Shown here: one piece after another, positions 17,035 to 26,185 of the stretch | How positions within the stretch are numbered: position 1 is the first letter of the stretch | Layout of the letters: each line of letters begins with the position of its first letter | Origin: Bacteroidales bacterium | GTDB lineage: Bacteria > Bacteroidota > Bacteroidia > Bacteroidales > NBLH01 | Assembly (NCBI GenBank): GCA_016937695.1 | Contig: JAFGWC010000031.1 | Coordinates: 1 to 60,264 of the forward strand | Reading direction: 5' to 3' | Length of the DNA stretch: 60,264 nucleotides | Notes under the pieces: model-generated | Seen by the model: the letters and a program-made list of their open reading frames with translations, nothing else | Database searches by the model: none | What the model was told of the DNA's origin: nothing | Translations under genes and position numbers: made by a program

Positions 17035-18105
17035 ATGATTAAATCTTTGTATAAAAAATGGCTTAAAATGAATCTCATAAAAAAAATATTTATAATTACT
17101 TTTTTATTGTTAATTAGCTTAATAATAAGCAATTGCAATCTTATTTTTTATGGAATTGAACAAGGCGCAGGTCAAATAAAAATATTAACAAATGCAAAGC
17201 CTATTAAAAAGTTTATGCAAGATAGTTTATATCCGGATTCTTTAAAACAAAAGCTAATTTTAGTTGAACAAATTAAAAAATACACAATAGATTCTTTAGG
17301 ACTAAATCCTTCGAAAAACTATAATACTCTATACGACCAAAAAGGGAAAGACATTTTATGGGTTGTAATTGCCGCCGAAAAATATAAAATGAAAGAATAT
17401 TTATGGAAATTTCCTGTTTTAGGCAAACTGCCATATAAAGGTTTTTTTAAAAAGCACAAAGCAATAAACGAAGCCGAAAAGCTTAAAAACAAAGGCTTCG
17501 ATTCGCAAGTTTCTACTGTTAGTGCATGGTCAACTCTTGGTTTTTTTAAAGATCCTATTTTATCGGAAATGCTTAACAGGCCAACAGGCGAAATTGCCAG
17601 ATTAATTATTCATGAATTAACGCATTCTACGCTTTTTATTAAAGGCGATGCCGAATTTAACGAAAATCTGGCAACTTTTGTTGGTGATGAGGGAGCAAAG
17701 CAATTTTTAATTGATAAATACGGAATAAAATCAAATTATTACAAAGAATATATTGGCGAATTAATTGATATTGAGAACTTTTCGGCTCATGTATTAAAAG
17801 GTGCCGAAAAACTTGACAGTCTTTATAATAAATTTCCAAAAAATATTTCTGATATAGAAAAAGATGATTTAAAAACCAAACTTATAACAAAAATAATTAA
17901 GGATTTAGATACAATTAAATTTCATAACAATCATGATTTCAGCAATTTAACAGACAGTTCGAACATTCCAAACAATTCCTTTTTTATTGGATATATTACT
18001 TACCGAAAAAACCAAAATCAATTTTATACTGAGTTTAAAGAAAAGTATAATTCTGATTTTAAAAAGTATCTGAATTACTTAAAAAGTAAGTATAAATCTA
18101 TTTAA
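17035..18105 (+). CDS. Predicted zinc aminopeptidase lipoprotein (Aminopept/DUF2265-like)
   Basis: 356 residues. A signal peptide ends in IISNC (C34), followed by the family-typical YGIEQGAGQIKIL. The metallopeptidase motif HELTH lies at 193-197 and the third zinc ligand is probably E210 in NENLATFVG. These features match the COG4324 predicted aminopeptidase family, which is lipid-anchored in the envelope. An in-frame ATG at 17068 would give a shorter signal peptide and may be the real start. The gene is monocistronic. Activity has not, to my knowledge, been well characterised for this family. Confidence 0.8.
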   Translation: MIKSLYKKWLKMNLIKKIFIITFLLLISLIISNCNLIFYGIEQGAGQIKILTNAKPIKKFMQDSLYPDSLKQKLILVEQIKKYTIDSLGLNPSKNYNTLYDQKGKDILWVVIAAEKYKMKEYLWKFPVLGKLPYKGFFKKHKAINEAEKLKNKGFDSQVSTVSAWSTLGFFKDPILSEMLNRPTGEIARLIIHELTHSTLFIKGDAEFNENLATFVGDEGAKQFLIDKYGIKSNYYKEYIGELIDIENFSAHVLKGAEKLDSLYNKFPKNISDIEKDDLKTKLITKIIKDLDTIKFHNNHDFSNLTDSSNIPNNSFFIGYITYRKNQNQFYTEFKEKYNSDFKKYLNYLKSKYKSI

Positions 18106-18476
18106 AATATGATGAAGTATAAGTTTTGAGTTTTTAAATTTTCTTTGCGACTTTGCCACTTTGCGAGAATAAAATAGAATTCTGTAATTCTTTAGCTTTT
18201 TTAGAAGAATTTTTACTTTTAAAAATAATCTTTCACATCCTTTAATATAATCATATACATTTTTATTTATAACATTATTTAATACAGATAAATCTAGCTG
18301 ATATTGAATTTACAAATATCTATAAATAAAAAAATCCTAATTATTAAATAGGGTAAATCAAAACTTAAATATCATATAAACAGAAAAGGGGAATTATAAA
18401 ATAAGAAAAAAAAAGGAAAGTTAAATTCAATTTATTAATCAGTCTTTTTTAAAGAAAGACACAAAAAATTAAAGTC
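18106..18476. other. Non-coding gap with three tandem 8-mers
   Basis: No gene seen. Three tandem 8-base units, ctttgcga/ctttgcca/ctttgcga, lie at 18143-18166. A similar fragment (cttagcgtctttgcaa) occurs in the hemB-hemL gap near 47943. The rest is AT-rich and presumably holds the promoter of the following gene; I find no clear TAnnTTTG box. Confidence 0.4.
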
Positions 18477-19742
18477 ATGGAAACAAAAAGGAAAAATAAA
18501 ATCAAAGTCTTAATTTTAGGACTTATATTCTTATCAGGCCAAGTTTTATTTGGACAAGTTTATAATCAAGAATTTACAACATTCAAAGGAAAAGTCAAAG
18601 ATAAGGATAATAACAAAGAAATAGTTTTTGCAAACATTTCTATTGTTGGAACACATGTTGGAACTGTTACTAATCTTGATGGTGAATTTACAATTAAAGT
18701 AAAAAAATCATCAGAAGCACAAGAAATTTTATTCTCTCATATTGGATACGATAACAATAAGATTTCTACAAGTGATTTGAAAGCAGAAAATAATTTAATA
18801 TACTTACAAGTTTCTTCAAAACCATTGAATGAAGTAACTGTAAGGCCAACAGATGCAAAAAAACTAATACGCCAGGCAATTGAAAAAGTGCATTTAAATT
18901 ATAGTAATTCTCCGGCTTTATACACAGGTTTTTATAGAGAAACCGTAAAACAAAGAAGAGACTATATATCTATTTCTGAAGCAATTGTAGATATTTACAA
19001 ACAGTCTTATATTGAAGAATCTGATGATAAAGTTAAAGTATTTAAAGGCCGAAAAAGCACAAATGTAAAACAGTCTGATACACTTGCATTTAAACTTCAA
19101 GGCGGACCAAATGTATCTCTTCTATTAGATATAGCAAAAAATCCATATGTTTTAATTGATGAAGATGTAATTAACAACTACGATTTTGAATTGTCTGATA
19201 TAGTTTCTGTAAATAATAGATTAAATTATTTAGTAAGCTTTAAACCATTTATTTCAAGTCCTGATTATCCATCTTTTATTGGCAAGTATTATATTGATGT
19301 TCAAACACTTGCAATAACATCAGTCGAATTTGGACTTGATTTAACAGAAAAAGAACTTGTTGGTAAATTTTTTGTAAAGAAAAAGCCAATCGGACTAAAA
19401 ATAATACCTATATCTACAAGTTATTGGGTAAATTATAAAGAATTAAACGGAAAATTTTATTTCAACTATGCCAGAAGCGAAGTTAAGTTTAAATGCAATT
19501 GGAAGAAAAAATTATTTAACTCAAATTACACAGTAATGTCTGAAATAGCAATGACAGATTGGGCAACAGAAGATATTGTAAAATTTAAAAATAAAGAATC
19601 ATTAAAAAAGAATGAAGTTTTTGCAGACAAGGTTTCAGCTTTTACAGATGAAGATTTTTGGGGAGAGCATAATTATATTGAACCTGACCAATCAATTGAA
19701 GCTGCGATTAAAAAATATGCAAGAAAAATGAAAAGGAAATAA
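18477..19742 (+). CDS. Secreted CarboxypepD_reg-like protein
   Basis: 421 residues with a signal peptide (about 1-27, VLFGQ end). A CarboxypepD_reg-like beta-sandwich follows at about 33-115, with FKGKVKDKDNNKEIVFANI, VGTVTNLDGEF and LFSHIGYDNNK. The rest (about 125-421) is a domain seen again in the 21551-23095 protein: both share an LIRxAxxK-type helix, YTGFYRE versus YTSFYRE, a long SEAIVDIYKxSY block and SLLLDIAKN versus SLLLDIVKN. There is no TonB box, plug or barrel. It lies immediately upstream of the ECF sigma gene. The paralogues probably act at the outer membrane or in the periplasm; no enzymatic activity is apparent. Confidence 0.75.
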   Translation: METKRKNKIKVLILGLIFLSGQVLFGQVYNQEFTTFKGKVKDKDNNKEIVFANISIVGTHVGTVTNLDGEFTIKVKKSSEAQEILFSHIGYDNNKISTSDLKAENNLIYLQVSSKPLNEVTVRPTDAKKLIRQAIEKVHLNYSNSPALYTGFYRETVKQRRDYISISEAIVDIYKQSYIEESDDKVKVFKGRKSTNVKQSDTLAFKLQGGPNVSLLLDIAKNPYVLIDEDVINNYDFELSDIVSVNNRLNYLVSFKPFISSPDYPSFIGKYYIDVQTLAITSVEFGLDLTEKELVGKFFVKKKPIGLKIIPISTSYWVNYKELNGKFYFNYARSEVKFKCNWKKKLFNSNYTVMSEIAMTDWATEDIVKFKNKESLKKNEVFADKVSAFTDEDFWGEHNYIEPDQSIEAAIKKYARKMKRK

Positions 19743-19775
19743 AATTATATAAAGTTGTTTTTTGGTTGTTTTGCA

Positions 19776-19836
19776 GCTATCTCAAATTTCATAAAATTAT
19801 AAAGCTTAATATAATATTTGAGACTTTTGAGATAGC
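19776..19836 (+). terminator. Long-loop hairpin, possible terminator
   Basis: A perfect 11-bp stem, gctatctcaaa (19776-19786) with tttgagatagc (19826-19836), is followed by a T run. The 39-base loop holds a second copy of tttgaga (19817-19823), so two alternative pairings are possible. It lies between the CarboxypepD_reg gene and the sigma gene, and its right arm overlaps the sigma promoter. Confidence 0.5.
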
Positions 19837-19855
19837 ATTTTTTAAGCTAAATTTG
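19827..19855 (+). promoter_or_regulatory. Promoter of the ECF sigma operon
   Basis: TTG at 19827-19829, an 18-base spacer, then TAAATTTG at 19848-19855. This fits the Bacteroidota -33/-7 consensus in both sequence and spacing. Transcription would begin about 45 bases before the sigma ATG at 19904. Confidence 0.5.
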
Positions 19856-19903
19856 TTATAAACTATAAAACAACAAAAAACAATATCAAAACCAAAAACA
19901 ACA

Positions 19904-20458
19904 ATGAGTTTATCTGAAGATAATACATTTAACAAAATAAAATCGGGGAATTTAAAAACTTTTGAAAAAGTTTTTCGGGAATTTTATCCTGTTTTATGTT
20001 CTTTTGCCAACAAGTTTTTAAGCGACGCAGATAAATCAGAAGAAATTGTTCAGGAAATTTTTTATAAAATATGGAAAAAAAGAGAAAGTTTAGATATTAA
20101 TGTTTCTTTAAAATCATATTTATATAAATCTGTTCAAAACAAATGTTATCAAATTATACAGCATAAAGCAGTTGAAGATAAATATAAAAATTACGTTATA
20201 AATGATAAATCAAACCATTCAATATTGCCATCTGATGAGCTTGAAATTGAAGAAATTAACCTTTTAATTGAACAAACATTAAATTCATTGCCTGATAGAT
20301 GCAATCAAATATTTAGGATGAACAGATTTGAAGGATTAAAATATAAAGAAATAGCCGATAAGCTTTCAATATCAATAAAAACGGTTGAAGCAAATATGGG
20401 AAAAGCATTAAAAGCATTCAGAAGCAATTTTAAAAAATATAACGAAGTTTATAATTAA
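19904..20458 (+). CDS. ECF RNA polymerase sigma factor, Bacteroides expansion type
   Basis: 184 residues, the usual length. Region 2 (about 10-85) includes YPVLCSFANKFL, SEEIVQEIFYKIW and the DNA-melting LKSYLYKSVQNKC. Region 4 (about 125-178) includes LPDRCNQIFRMNRFEGLKYKEIA and the helix-turn-helix LSISIKTVEANMGKAL. It directs RNA polymerase to a small regulon, typically including its own operon, when released by its anti-sigma partner. The anti-sigma gene follows after 17 bases, which makes the partnership secure. Confidence 0.93.
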   Translation: MSLSEDNTFNKIKSGNLKTFEKVFREFYPVLCSFANKFLSDADKSEEIVQEIFYKIWKKRESLDINVSLKSYLYKSVQNKCYQIIQHKAVEDKYKNYVINDKSNHSILPSDELEIEEINLLIEQTLNSLPDRCNQIFRMNRFEGLKYKEIADKLSISIKTVEANMGKALKAFRSNFKKYNEVYN

Positions 20459-20475
20459 TACTCAAAAAAGAAGAT

Positions 20476-21471
20476 ATGTTAGATTTAGCTAAAATATCAA
20501 AATACTTGTCCGGCGAAATGGATAAAAATGAAGAAAAAGAGTTTATTAAACTTATTAATAAATCAAATAAAAATATAGAGCTTTTTAAAAAAGCAAAAAA
20601 AAATTGGGAAATGATTGGAAAATACGAGGAGAAAGAAAACTATAATGTTGATTCTGCATGGAATAAACTTCATAGTAGATTTGAAAAAGACGGTTTGTTA
20701 GAAAACAAAAATAAAAGTTTAAAATTAGATTTTTACCAAATTACACGAATTGCTGCAATTTTTATAATAGGAACTTTTATTAGTGTTTTTGCATATTATG
20801 CGATAACAAATTATACAGATTTGTCATTAAATTTAGCTCAAACATCAGAAAAAAGCGAAATAGAACAAGTTAATTTACCGGATGGTTCTGTAATTTATTT
20901 AAACAGAAACTCAAAGTTATATTACCCTGATAAATTTGATAATCAAAACAGAATAGTTAAATTCGAAGGAGAAGCTTTTTTTGAAATTGCTAAAATGCCT
21001 GAAAAACCATTTATTATTAAAATAAACGGTGCCGAAGTTAAAGTTTTAGGAACTTCATTTAATATTAATACAAAAATTAAAAATAAAAAACTTGAAGTTA
21101 CTGTTAAAACAGGAAAAGTTAAATTATATAACTCAGATAATCAGAACAATAGCATAATTTTAGAAAACGGTTTTGTTGGAAGCATTTCGAATAATAAAAT
21201 TGAAAAAACGGTAAATAAAAATCCTAATTATTTATCGTGGAAAACAAAATATTTTGAGTTTAACAACCAAAGCCTTGTTAACGTTACAAAAGAATTAAAT
21301 AAAGCATATAATGTAGATATTGAATTTAATGGAAGTTTTAACTCTGAGCAAAAATTAAATACAATATTTGATAACAAAAGTATAGAATCTATACTCGAAA
21401 TTATTTGTTCAACTTACAACTTAAAAGTTGAAAAACAAAAAGACAAAATCGTTCTAAAAGCTAAAAAATAA
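20476..21471 (+). CDS. FecR-family anti-sigma factor
   Basis: 331 residues. The cytoplasmic N-terminal part (about 1-80) binds sigma; a single membrane span covers about 88-110 (AAIFIIGTFISVFAYYA). The periplasmic FecR domain follows (about 120-225) with VNLPDGSVIYLN, FEGEAFFEI and VKVLGTSFNI, and a C-terminal DUF4974 domain (about 250-329, FNNQSLVNVTKELNKAYNV). It holds the ECF sigma at the membrane and releases it when the STN domain of a partner contacts the periplasmic side. The partner is probably the next gene, 79 bases downstream. Confidence 0.93.
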   Translation: MLDLAKISKYLSGEMDKNEEKEFIKLINKSNKNIELFKKAKKNWEMIGKYEEKENYNVDSAWNKLHSRFEKDGLLENKNKSLKLDFYQITRIAAIFIIGTFISVFAYYAITNYTDLSLNLAQTSEKSEIEQVNLPDGSVIYLNRNSKLYYPDKFDNQNRIVKFEGEAFFEIAKMPEKPFIIKINGAEVKVLGTSFNINTKIKNKKLEVTVKTGKVKLYNSDNQNNSIILENGFVGSISNNKIEKTVNKNPNYLSWKTKYFEFNNQSLVNVTKELNKAYNVDIEFNGSFNSEQKLNTIFDNKSIESILEIICSTYNLKVEKQKDKIVLKAKK

Positions 21472-21550
21472 TAGTAATTTGCATGATTTATTGGAAATTA
21501 GTAATTTTATAAAACTAAGTCAAACAAATAAATCTTAATAAAAACACATA

Positions 21551-23095
21551 ATGTACAAAACGAAAAATAAGTTGAAATATATAAATTTCACATATTTACT
21601 TTTTGTACTTTTTTTTTCTGCAAACAATTTACAAGCACAAGATTCAATATTAAACCAAAATTTTTCATTTGACATAAAAAAAACAACAATTTCAAATGCA
21701 CTTAAAGAAATTGGTAATAAAATAAACTACTATTTTGCTTACGATAGTAAAATAATCAATCAAGATAAAGAAACTTCATTAACAGTAAAAAACAAATCAT
21801 TAAAAAGTTGTTTAAATCTGCTATTAAACGACAGCAATCTTCAATATAAAGTAATTGATAATCACATAATTATAAGTAAAAAAATAAATTACATAAAAAA
21901 TTCAGAAACTGAAAAAGATTCTGTTTCAAATACAATATATATTTCTGCAAAAGTACTCGATAAAAACACAAATGAGCCATTACAATACGCTTCAGTAAGT
22001 TTACAAGGTTATAGCATTGGCACTATAACAAATGAACAAGGTGAATTTATACTAAAAATTGATAAACAATTGATAAACAATAATATATGCGTTTCTTTTT
22101 TAGGATATAATAATACATGCAAAAAGATAAATGAAATTTCAAATATTAATTCGACTATATATCTAGAAGAAAATTATATTTCGATTCAGGAAATAATAAT
22201 AAGACACACAGAACCTAAAATGCTTATAAAATCTGCAGTAGACAATATTGCAAAAAACTATTGTACAAAACCAGTTTATTATACATCTTTTTATCGTGAG
22301 TTTGTTAAAAGAAAAAATGATTTTATGTTTCTTTCCGAAGCTGTTTTTAAAGTTTATAAAACTTCATACACAAATTCTCAGTCAGATCAAATTAAGCTTT
22401 TAAAATCAAGGAAATTAAATAATATATCTAATTTAGATACAATAAGTTTAAAATTAAAATCTGGTTTAAAATCTTCTTTACTTCTTGATATTGTTAAAAA
22501 TAAAATGGAATTTATAGATGAACAATATTTTAATTTCTACAATTATAGAATGCAAGATATTGTTACTTTTGATGATAAAACAGCCTATGAAATTGAATTT
22601 AAAGCCAAAGAAAAATTAAATCAAAGTTTGTATAATGGAAATTTATACATATCAGTAAAAGATTTGGCGATAATTGGTGCAGTTTTTAGCATTAGTCCCA
22701 AAATGTTAAAAGAAACAAATAGCAGATTTATAGTAAAGAAAGATAAAGGCTTAAAAACAAAGATATTAAATGCCAAATACAGAGTTACTTATAAAAAGTT
22801 TGACAATAAATATTACTTAAATCACGTATTAGCTAATTTAAAAATAAAAGTAAAAAAAAGGAATAGTTTATTTTCGATAAATTTTGAAACATCATTTGAA
22901 ATGGCAACTATGAATTTCGACACAATATCAGTTGTTAAGTTTAAAAGAAATGAAATCAGCAAGTTAAACACTGTTTTTATAGATGATATAACAAGTTACG
23001 ATAAAAACTTTTGGGAAAACTATAATTATATAAAACCTGATGAACCATTGCAAGAAGCAATTGAAAAAATCAAAAAAATAATGAAAGAAAAATGA
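21551..23095 (+). CDS. STN plus CarboxypepD_reg protein without a TonB barrel
   Basis: 514 residues. Order: signal peptide (about 1-29), an STN/secretin-TonB signalling domain (about 32-112, with ISNALKEIGNKINYYFAYD and LNDSNLQYKVIDNHIIIS), a CarboxypepD_reg domain (about 128-212, with NEPLQYASVSLQGYSIGTIT), and a C-terminal domain paralogous to that of the 18477-19742 protein. Classical Fec-type systems use an STN-bearing TonB-dependent receptor of 900 or more residues. Here there is no plug or 22-strand barrel. The position right after fecR argues that its STN domain signals to that anti-sigma factor. The ligand is unknown. Confidence 0.85.
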   Translation: MYKTKNKLKYINFTYLLFVLFFSANNLQAQDSILNQNFSFDIKKTTISNALKEIGNKINYYFAYDSKIINQDKETSLTVKNKSLKSCLNLLLNDSNLQYKVIDNHIIISKKINYIKNSETEKDSVSNTIYISAKVLDKNTNEPLQYASVSLQGYSIGTITNEQGEFILKIDKQLINNNICVSFLGYNNTCKKINEISNINSTIYLEENYISIQEIIIRHTEPKMLIKSAVDNIAKNYCTKPVYYTSFYREFVKRKNDFMFLSEAVFKVYKTSYTNSQSDQIKLLKSRKLNNISNLDTISLKLKSGLKSSLLLDIVKNKMEFIDEQYFNFYNYRMQDIVTFDDKTAYEIEFKAKEKLNQSLYNGNLYISVKDLAIIGAVFSISPKMLKETNSRFIVKKDKGLKTKILNAKYRVTYKKFDNKYYLNHVLANLKIKVKKRNSLFSINFETSFEMATMNFDTISVVKFKRNEISKLNTVFIDDITSYDKNFWENYNYIKPDEPLQEAIEKIKKIMKEK

Positions 23096-23112
23096 AATTA
23101 GAACTCCTTTTG

Positions 23113-25863
23113 TTAAACTATTTTTATACCGATAACTAAAACATCATCAATTTGTTTATTTTTATCTTTCCAGTTATCAAATGCACCAATTAATAGTTTA
23201 TGTTGAGTTTCCATTGGTTTATCAGAAATAGAAAGCAATAAATTTTTAAATCGTTTCAACATAAATTTACGTCTTGATTTTCCACCAAACTGGTCAGCAT
23301 ATCCATCAGAAAAAATGTAACAAACATCTCCTTTTTTAAGTTGAATTTTATTGTTTTTAAAATTTGCTCTTTCATCGTAGAAAATACCAATCGGCATATC
23401 ATCAGCTTTAATATCAACCATCTGCTTTCTGCCATCATCAAATTCTCTAACAATTACAATCGGATTATTTGCGCCGGCAAAGTCTAAGATTCTGGTTTTC
23501 ATATCAATAGAGCAAAGAGCTATGTCCATTCCATCTTTAGCTTCTCCTTCTTTTCCTGTTTGTCTTAACGATTCTTTAACACTATTTCTTAGATGAGTTA
23601 AAATTTTACCCGGATTTATTTCTTCTTTAGTCATTTTGCCGGTAATCTCATTTAAGAAAGTAATTCCTAACATGCTCATAAAACCACCCGGAACTCCATG
23701 TCCTGTGCAATCAGCAGCAGCTATAATAACTTTATCTTCCTTATGTGTTGCCCAATAAAAATCGCCACTTACTATATCTTTAGGCATAAACAAAATAAAA
23801 TGTTCTGATAGTAATTTTGCAAGATAATCGTCTGGCGGTAACACAGCTGTCTGGATTTTTTTAGCATACAAAATACTATCCGTTATTTTTTCATTTTGAA
23901 TTGCAATTTGTTCTTCGGCTAATTTTATTTTTGTAATATCTGCATCAATAGCAACATATTTAACAAGCTGATTATCAGTGTTAAATATTGGTGTCATTGT
24001 AGTTTGAATCCACAATAATCTACCAAGTTTAGTATATGTTTTTGCAGTATAATTTATTGATTTTTTTTCTTTTACTGCTAAATCTAGTTGTTCTTTTAAA
24101 TTCGGATTTAAAGTAACATCAAACAAATTTGAGCCGTATTCTTTCAAAAAATCTTCAAAGCTAATATCAAGTAATCTTGTAAAACCATCATTTACCCATT
24201 CAATATCTCCGTTAACATCAAAAATAACAACAGAATTTTCTGTTTTACTAGCAACAAGCGATAATTTTTCAAGTTCAATATTTTGTTTTTCTAATTCATG
24301 AGATTGTAAAGTAATTTGTTCATTTTTCTTAATTATCTCATTTTCAACTTCTTTTATTTTTGTAATATCAGAATCAATCAAAACTAATTTGGTAACATTT
24401 TTATCAGCATCTAAAATAGGCGAAAGTGTTGTTTGCGACCATTTTTCTTCTCCTTCTCTTGAAATTATTCTCGATTCATATATTACCGGTTTTTTATCTT
24501 TAACACAAGTATTAAAAATATTTTTGATGTCAGGATGACTACTTGCTTTAATTAAATTATCATCAAGCTCGTTGCGTAAAAGTTGTAATGTATAGCCATA
24601 CATTTTAGTAAATCCGGCATTTACCCATTCAAAATCTCCATTAACATCTAAAATCATAACAGCACTTGAAGTTTCACTGGCAACTATTGACAGTTTCTCT
24701 AATTCTTTATTAATAGACTCTAATTCAACTGCTTGACCTTCAATTTCCAGCTTTTGTTTTGCGAGTAATTTATTATCTTTCTTTTTAGTTCTATAGCCTC
24801 GCCATATAAAGAATGACATTAAAAGAATAATTGCCGAAAAAACCACAAAAATAAGCAGCATGTTTTTCTGAAACTGAATAGTAATTCCTTGTTTTACTAA
24901 CTCTCTGTTTTGTTCATCAATTTTATTTTGTCTGTCATCAATATCGCTTCCAAGCTCATTAAGAATTGATGTTTGTTTTGCAATTTTTTCTTCTTGTTCC
25001 GAAATAGATTTTTCCTTTTCAGATAAATCTTTTGTTTTTTTGGCTAATTCAACTTTTGCATTTGTTGCATCAGTAATTAATTGAGCTAATTCTGATCTTT
25101 GATTTTCTATTTTTTGATTTTGATCTGTTATTTGATTACTCTGACTGATTAAATATTGAGTTTGTTTCTCAATTTCTGCCTCTTTTTGTTTTATTTGCTT
25201 TTCTTTCTCTGCAAGTTCGTTTTCTTTTGTTTTAATGTCAGACTGAAGTTTTTTAACATTTTGTTTTTCAATCTTCAGGCTTTTTTCAGAATCCTCGTAT
25301 AATGTTTTTGTGCTAATTACTTCACCACCTAACCTATTAAAAATTTGCATTAGCCCTTCATCTTTTTGGTCAAATTTAATATTTGAATTTCTTAGATTTT
25401 CAGGATTTAATTGAAAAGTAACTTTACCATTATTTATAACATAATTTATTGATACATTTTTTATTACACTATATTCATCTGTAACTAAAGCAGTATTATA
25501 TCCTGCAATTTTTCTTTTAACTTTGGTAAAGTTTGAATTTTGAGATTTTGGTAAATAAAGTAAATGGGTTTCTGTTATATTATCTATACTTGTAAAATTT
25601 ATAACTTCAATAAAAATAACATTATCATATCCTCCTTTTGTTCTGGCTTCAAGAGCTTTCATAAAGCTTTCTTTTCCATTTAAAACTCCAATTTTAATAG
25701 TTTCTATATTATCATCATTTTCCCATTTTAAAAAGAACGGAAAATTGTATAAAAGATTTGCTTTTTGTTTATCAATAGATCCACTTTGGGCTTTCAAGTT
25801 ATTACTCTGAAAACTTAAAGTTATTAATATTAAAAATAAAAATATTTTAGAATAAAATTTCAT
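23113..25863 (-). CDS. YfiR-sensor PAS-PAS-PP2C (SpoIIE) phosphatase
   Basis: 916 residues. Order: signal peptide (1-25, ending LKAQ), periplasmic YfiR/DUF4154 domain (about 30-180), a long coiled coil (about 190-325), one membrane span (about 333-353), PAS (about 388-500), PAS (about 536-650), and a SpoIIE/PP2C phosphatase (about 658-916). The phosphatase keeps its metal-binding acidic residues: SGDFYW, ADCTGHGVPGGFMSMLG, FSDGYADQFGG and IDDVLVI. It shares sensor, coiled coil and span layout with the YfiR kinase at 7956-9923, but has a phosphatase output. PP2C phosphatases of this class dephosphorylate partner-switch proteins; the SiaC-like protein at 27582-27989 is the best candidate substrate nearby. 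It converges on the STN gene with 17 bases between. Confidence 0.9.
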   Translation of the reverse strand: MKFYSKIFLFLILITLSFQSNNLKAQSGSIDKQKANLLYNFPFFLKWENDDNIETIKIGVLNGKESFMKALEARTKGGYDNVIFIEVINFTSIDNITETHLLYLPKSQNSNFTKVKRKIAGYNTALVTDEYSVIKNVSINYVINNGKVTFQLNPENLRNSNIKFDQKDEGLMQIFNRLGGEVISTKTLYEDSEKSLKIEKQNVKKLQSDIKTKENELAEKEKQIKQKEAEIEKQTQYLISQSNQITDQNQKIENQRSELAQLITDATNAKVELAKKTKDLSEKEKSISEQEEKIAKQTSILNELGSDIDDRQNKIDEQNRELVKQGITIQFQKNMLLIFVVFSAIILLMSFFIWRGYRTKKKDNKLLAKQKLEIEGQAVELESINKELEKLSIVASETSSAVMILDVNGDFEWVNAGFTKMYGYTLQLLRNELDDNLIKASSHPDIKNIFNTCVKDKKPVIYESRIISREGEEKWSQTTLSPILDADKNVTKLVLIDSDITKIKEVENEIIKKNEQITLQSHELEKQNIELEKLSLVASKTENSVVIFDVNGDIEWVNDGFTRLLDISFEDFLKEYGSNLFDVTLNPNLKEQLDLAVKEKKSINYTAKTYTKLGRLLWIQTTMTPIFNTDNQLVKYVAIDADITKIKLAEEQIAIQNEKITDSILYAKKIQTAVLPPDDYLAKLLSEHFILFMPKDIVSGDFYWATHKEDKVIIAAADCTGHGVPGGFMSMLGITFLNEITGKMTKEEINPGKILTHLRNSVKESLRQTGKEGEAKDGMDIALCSIDMKTRILDFAGANNPIVIVREFDDGRKQMVDIKADDMPIGIFYDERANFKNNKIQLKKGDVCYIFSDGYADQFGGKSRRKFMLKRFKNLLLSISDKPMETQHKLLIGAFDNWKDKNKQIDDVLVIGIKIV

Positions 25864-26185
25864 TAAAAAAATGATTTCTTTATTAATTGTATAAAAAATA
25901 TAAATTTTGATAAAATTAGTATATATTTAATAATTGTCAAAAAATACACATTAATTTTATTTATGACAAAAACATTTTACTTTATTTTATATAAATTTAA
26001 AAATTTGATATAGCATAAATAATATATAGCAAGCTTTATACCAAATTTATTTAGATTAATTTCAAAATACTAATTTTAGGTTTATCCAATTTACTATTCT
26101 ATTATAAAACTGAATATAAGGAAGTTACACAAACATTAATATCGAATTCAAAAATAAAAATTAAATCCGAATCATGAATTTCAAT
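25864..26185. other. Non-coding gap
   Basis: Very AT-rich with stop codons in all frames and no gene. It presumably contains the promoter for the phosphatase gene and the end of the PLD gene transcript. I see no convincing hairpin, promoter box or repeat. Confidence 0.4.
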
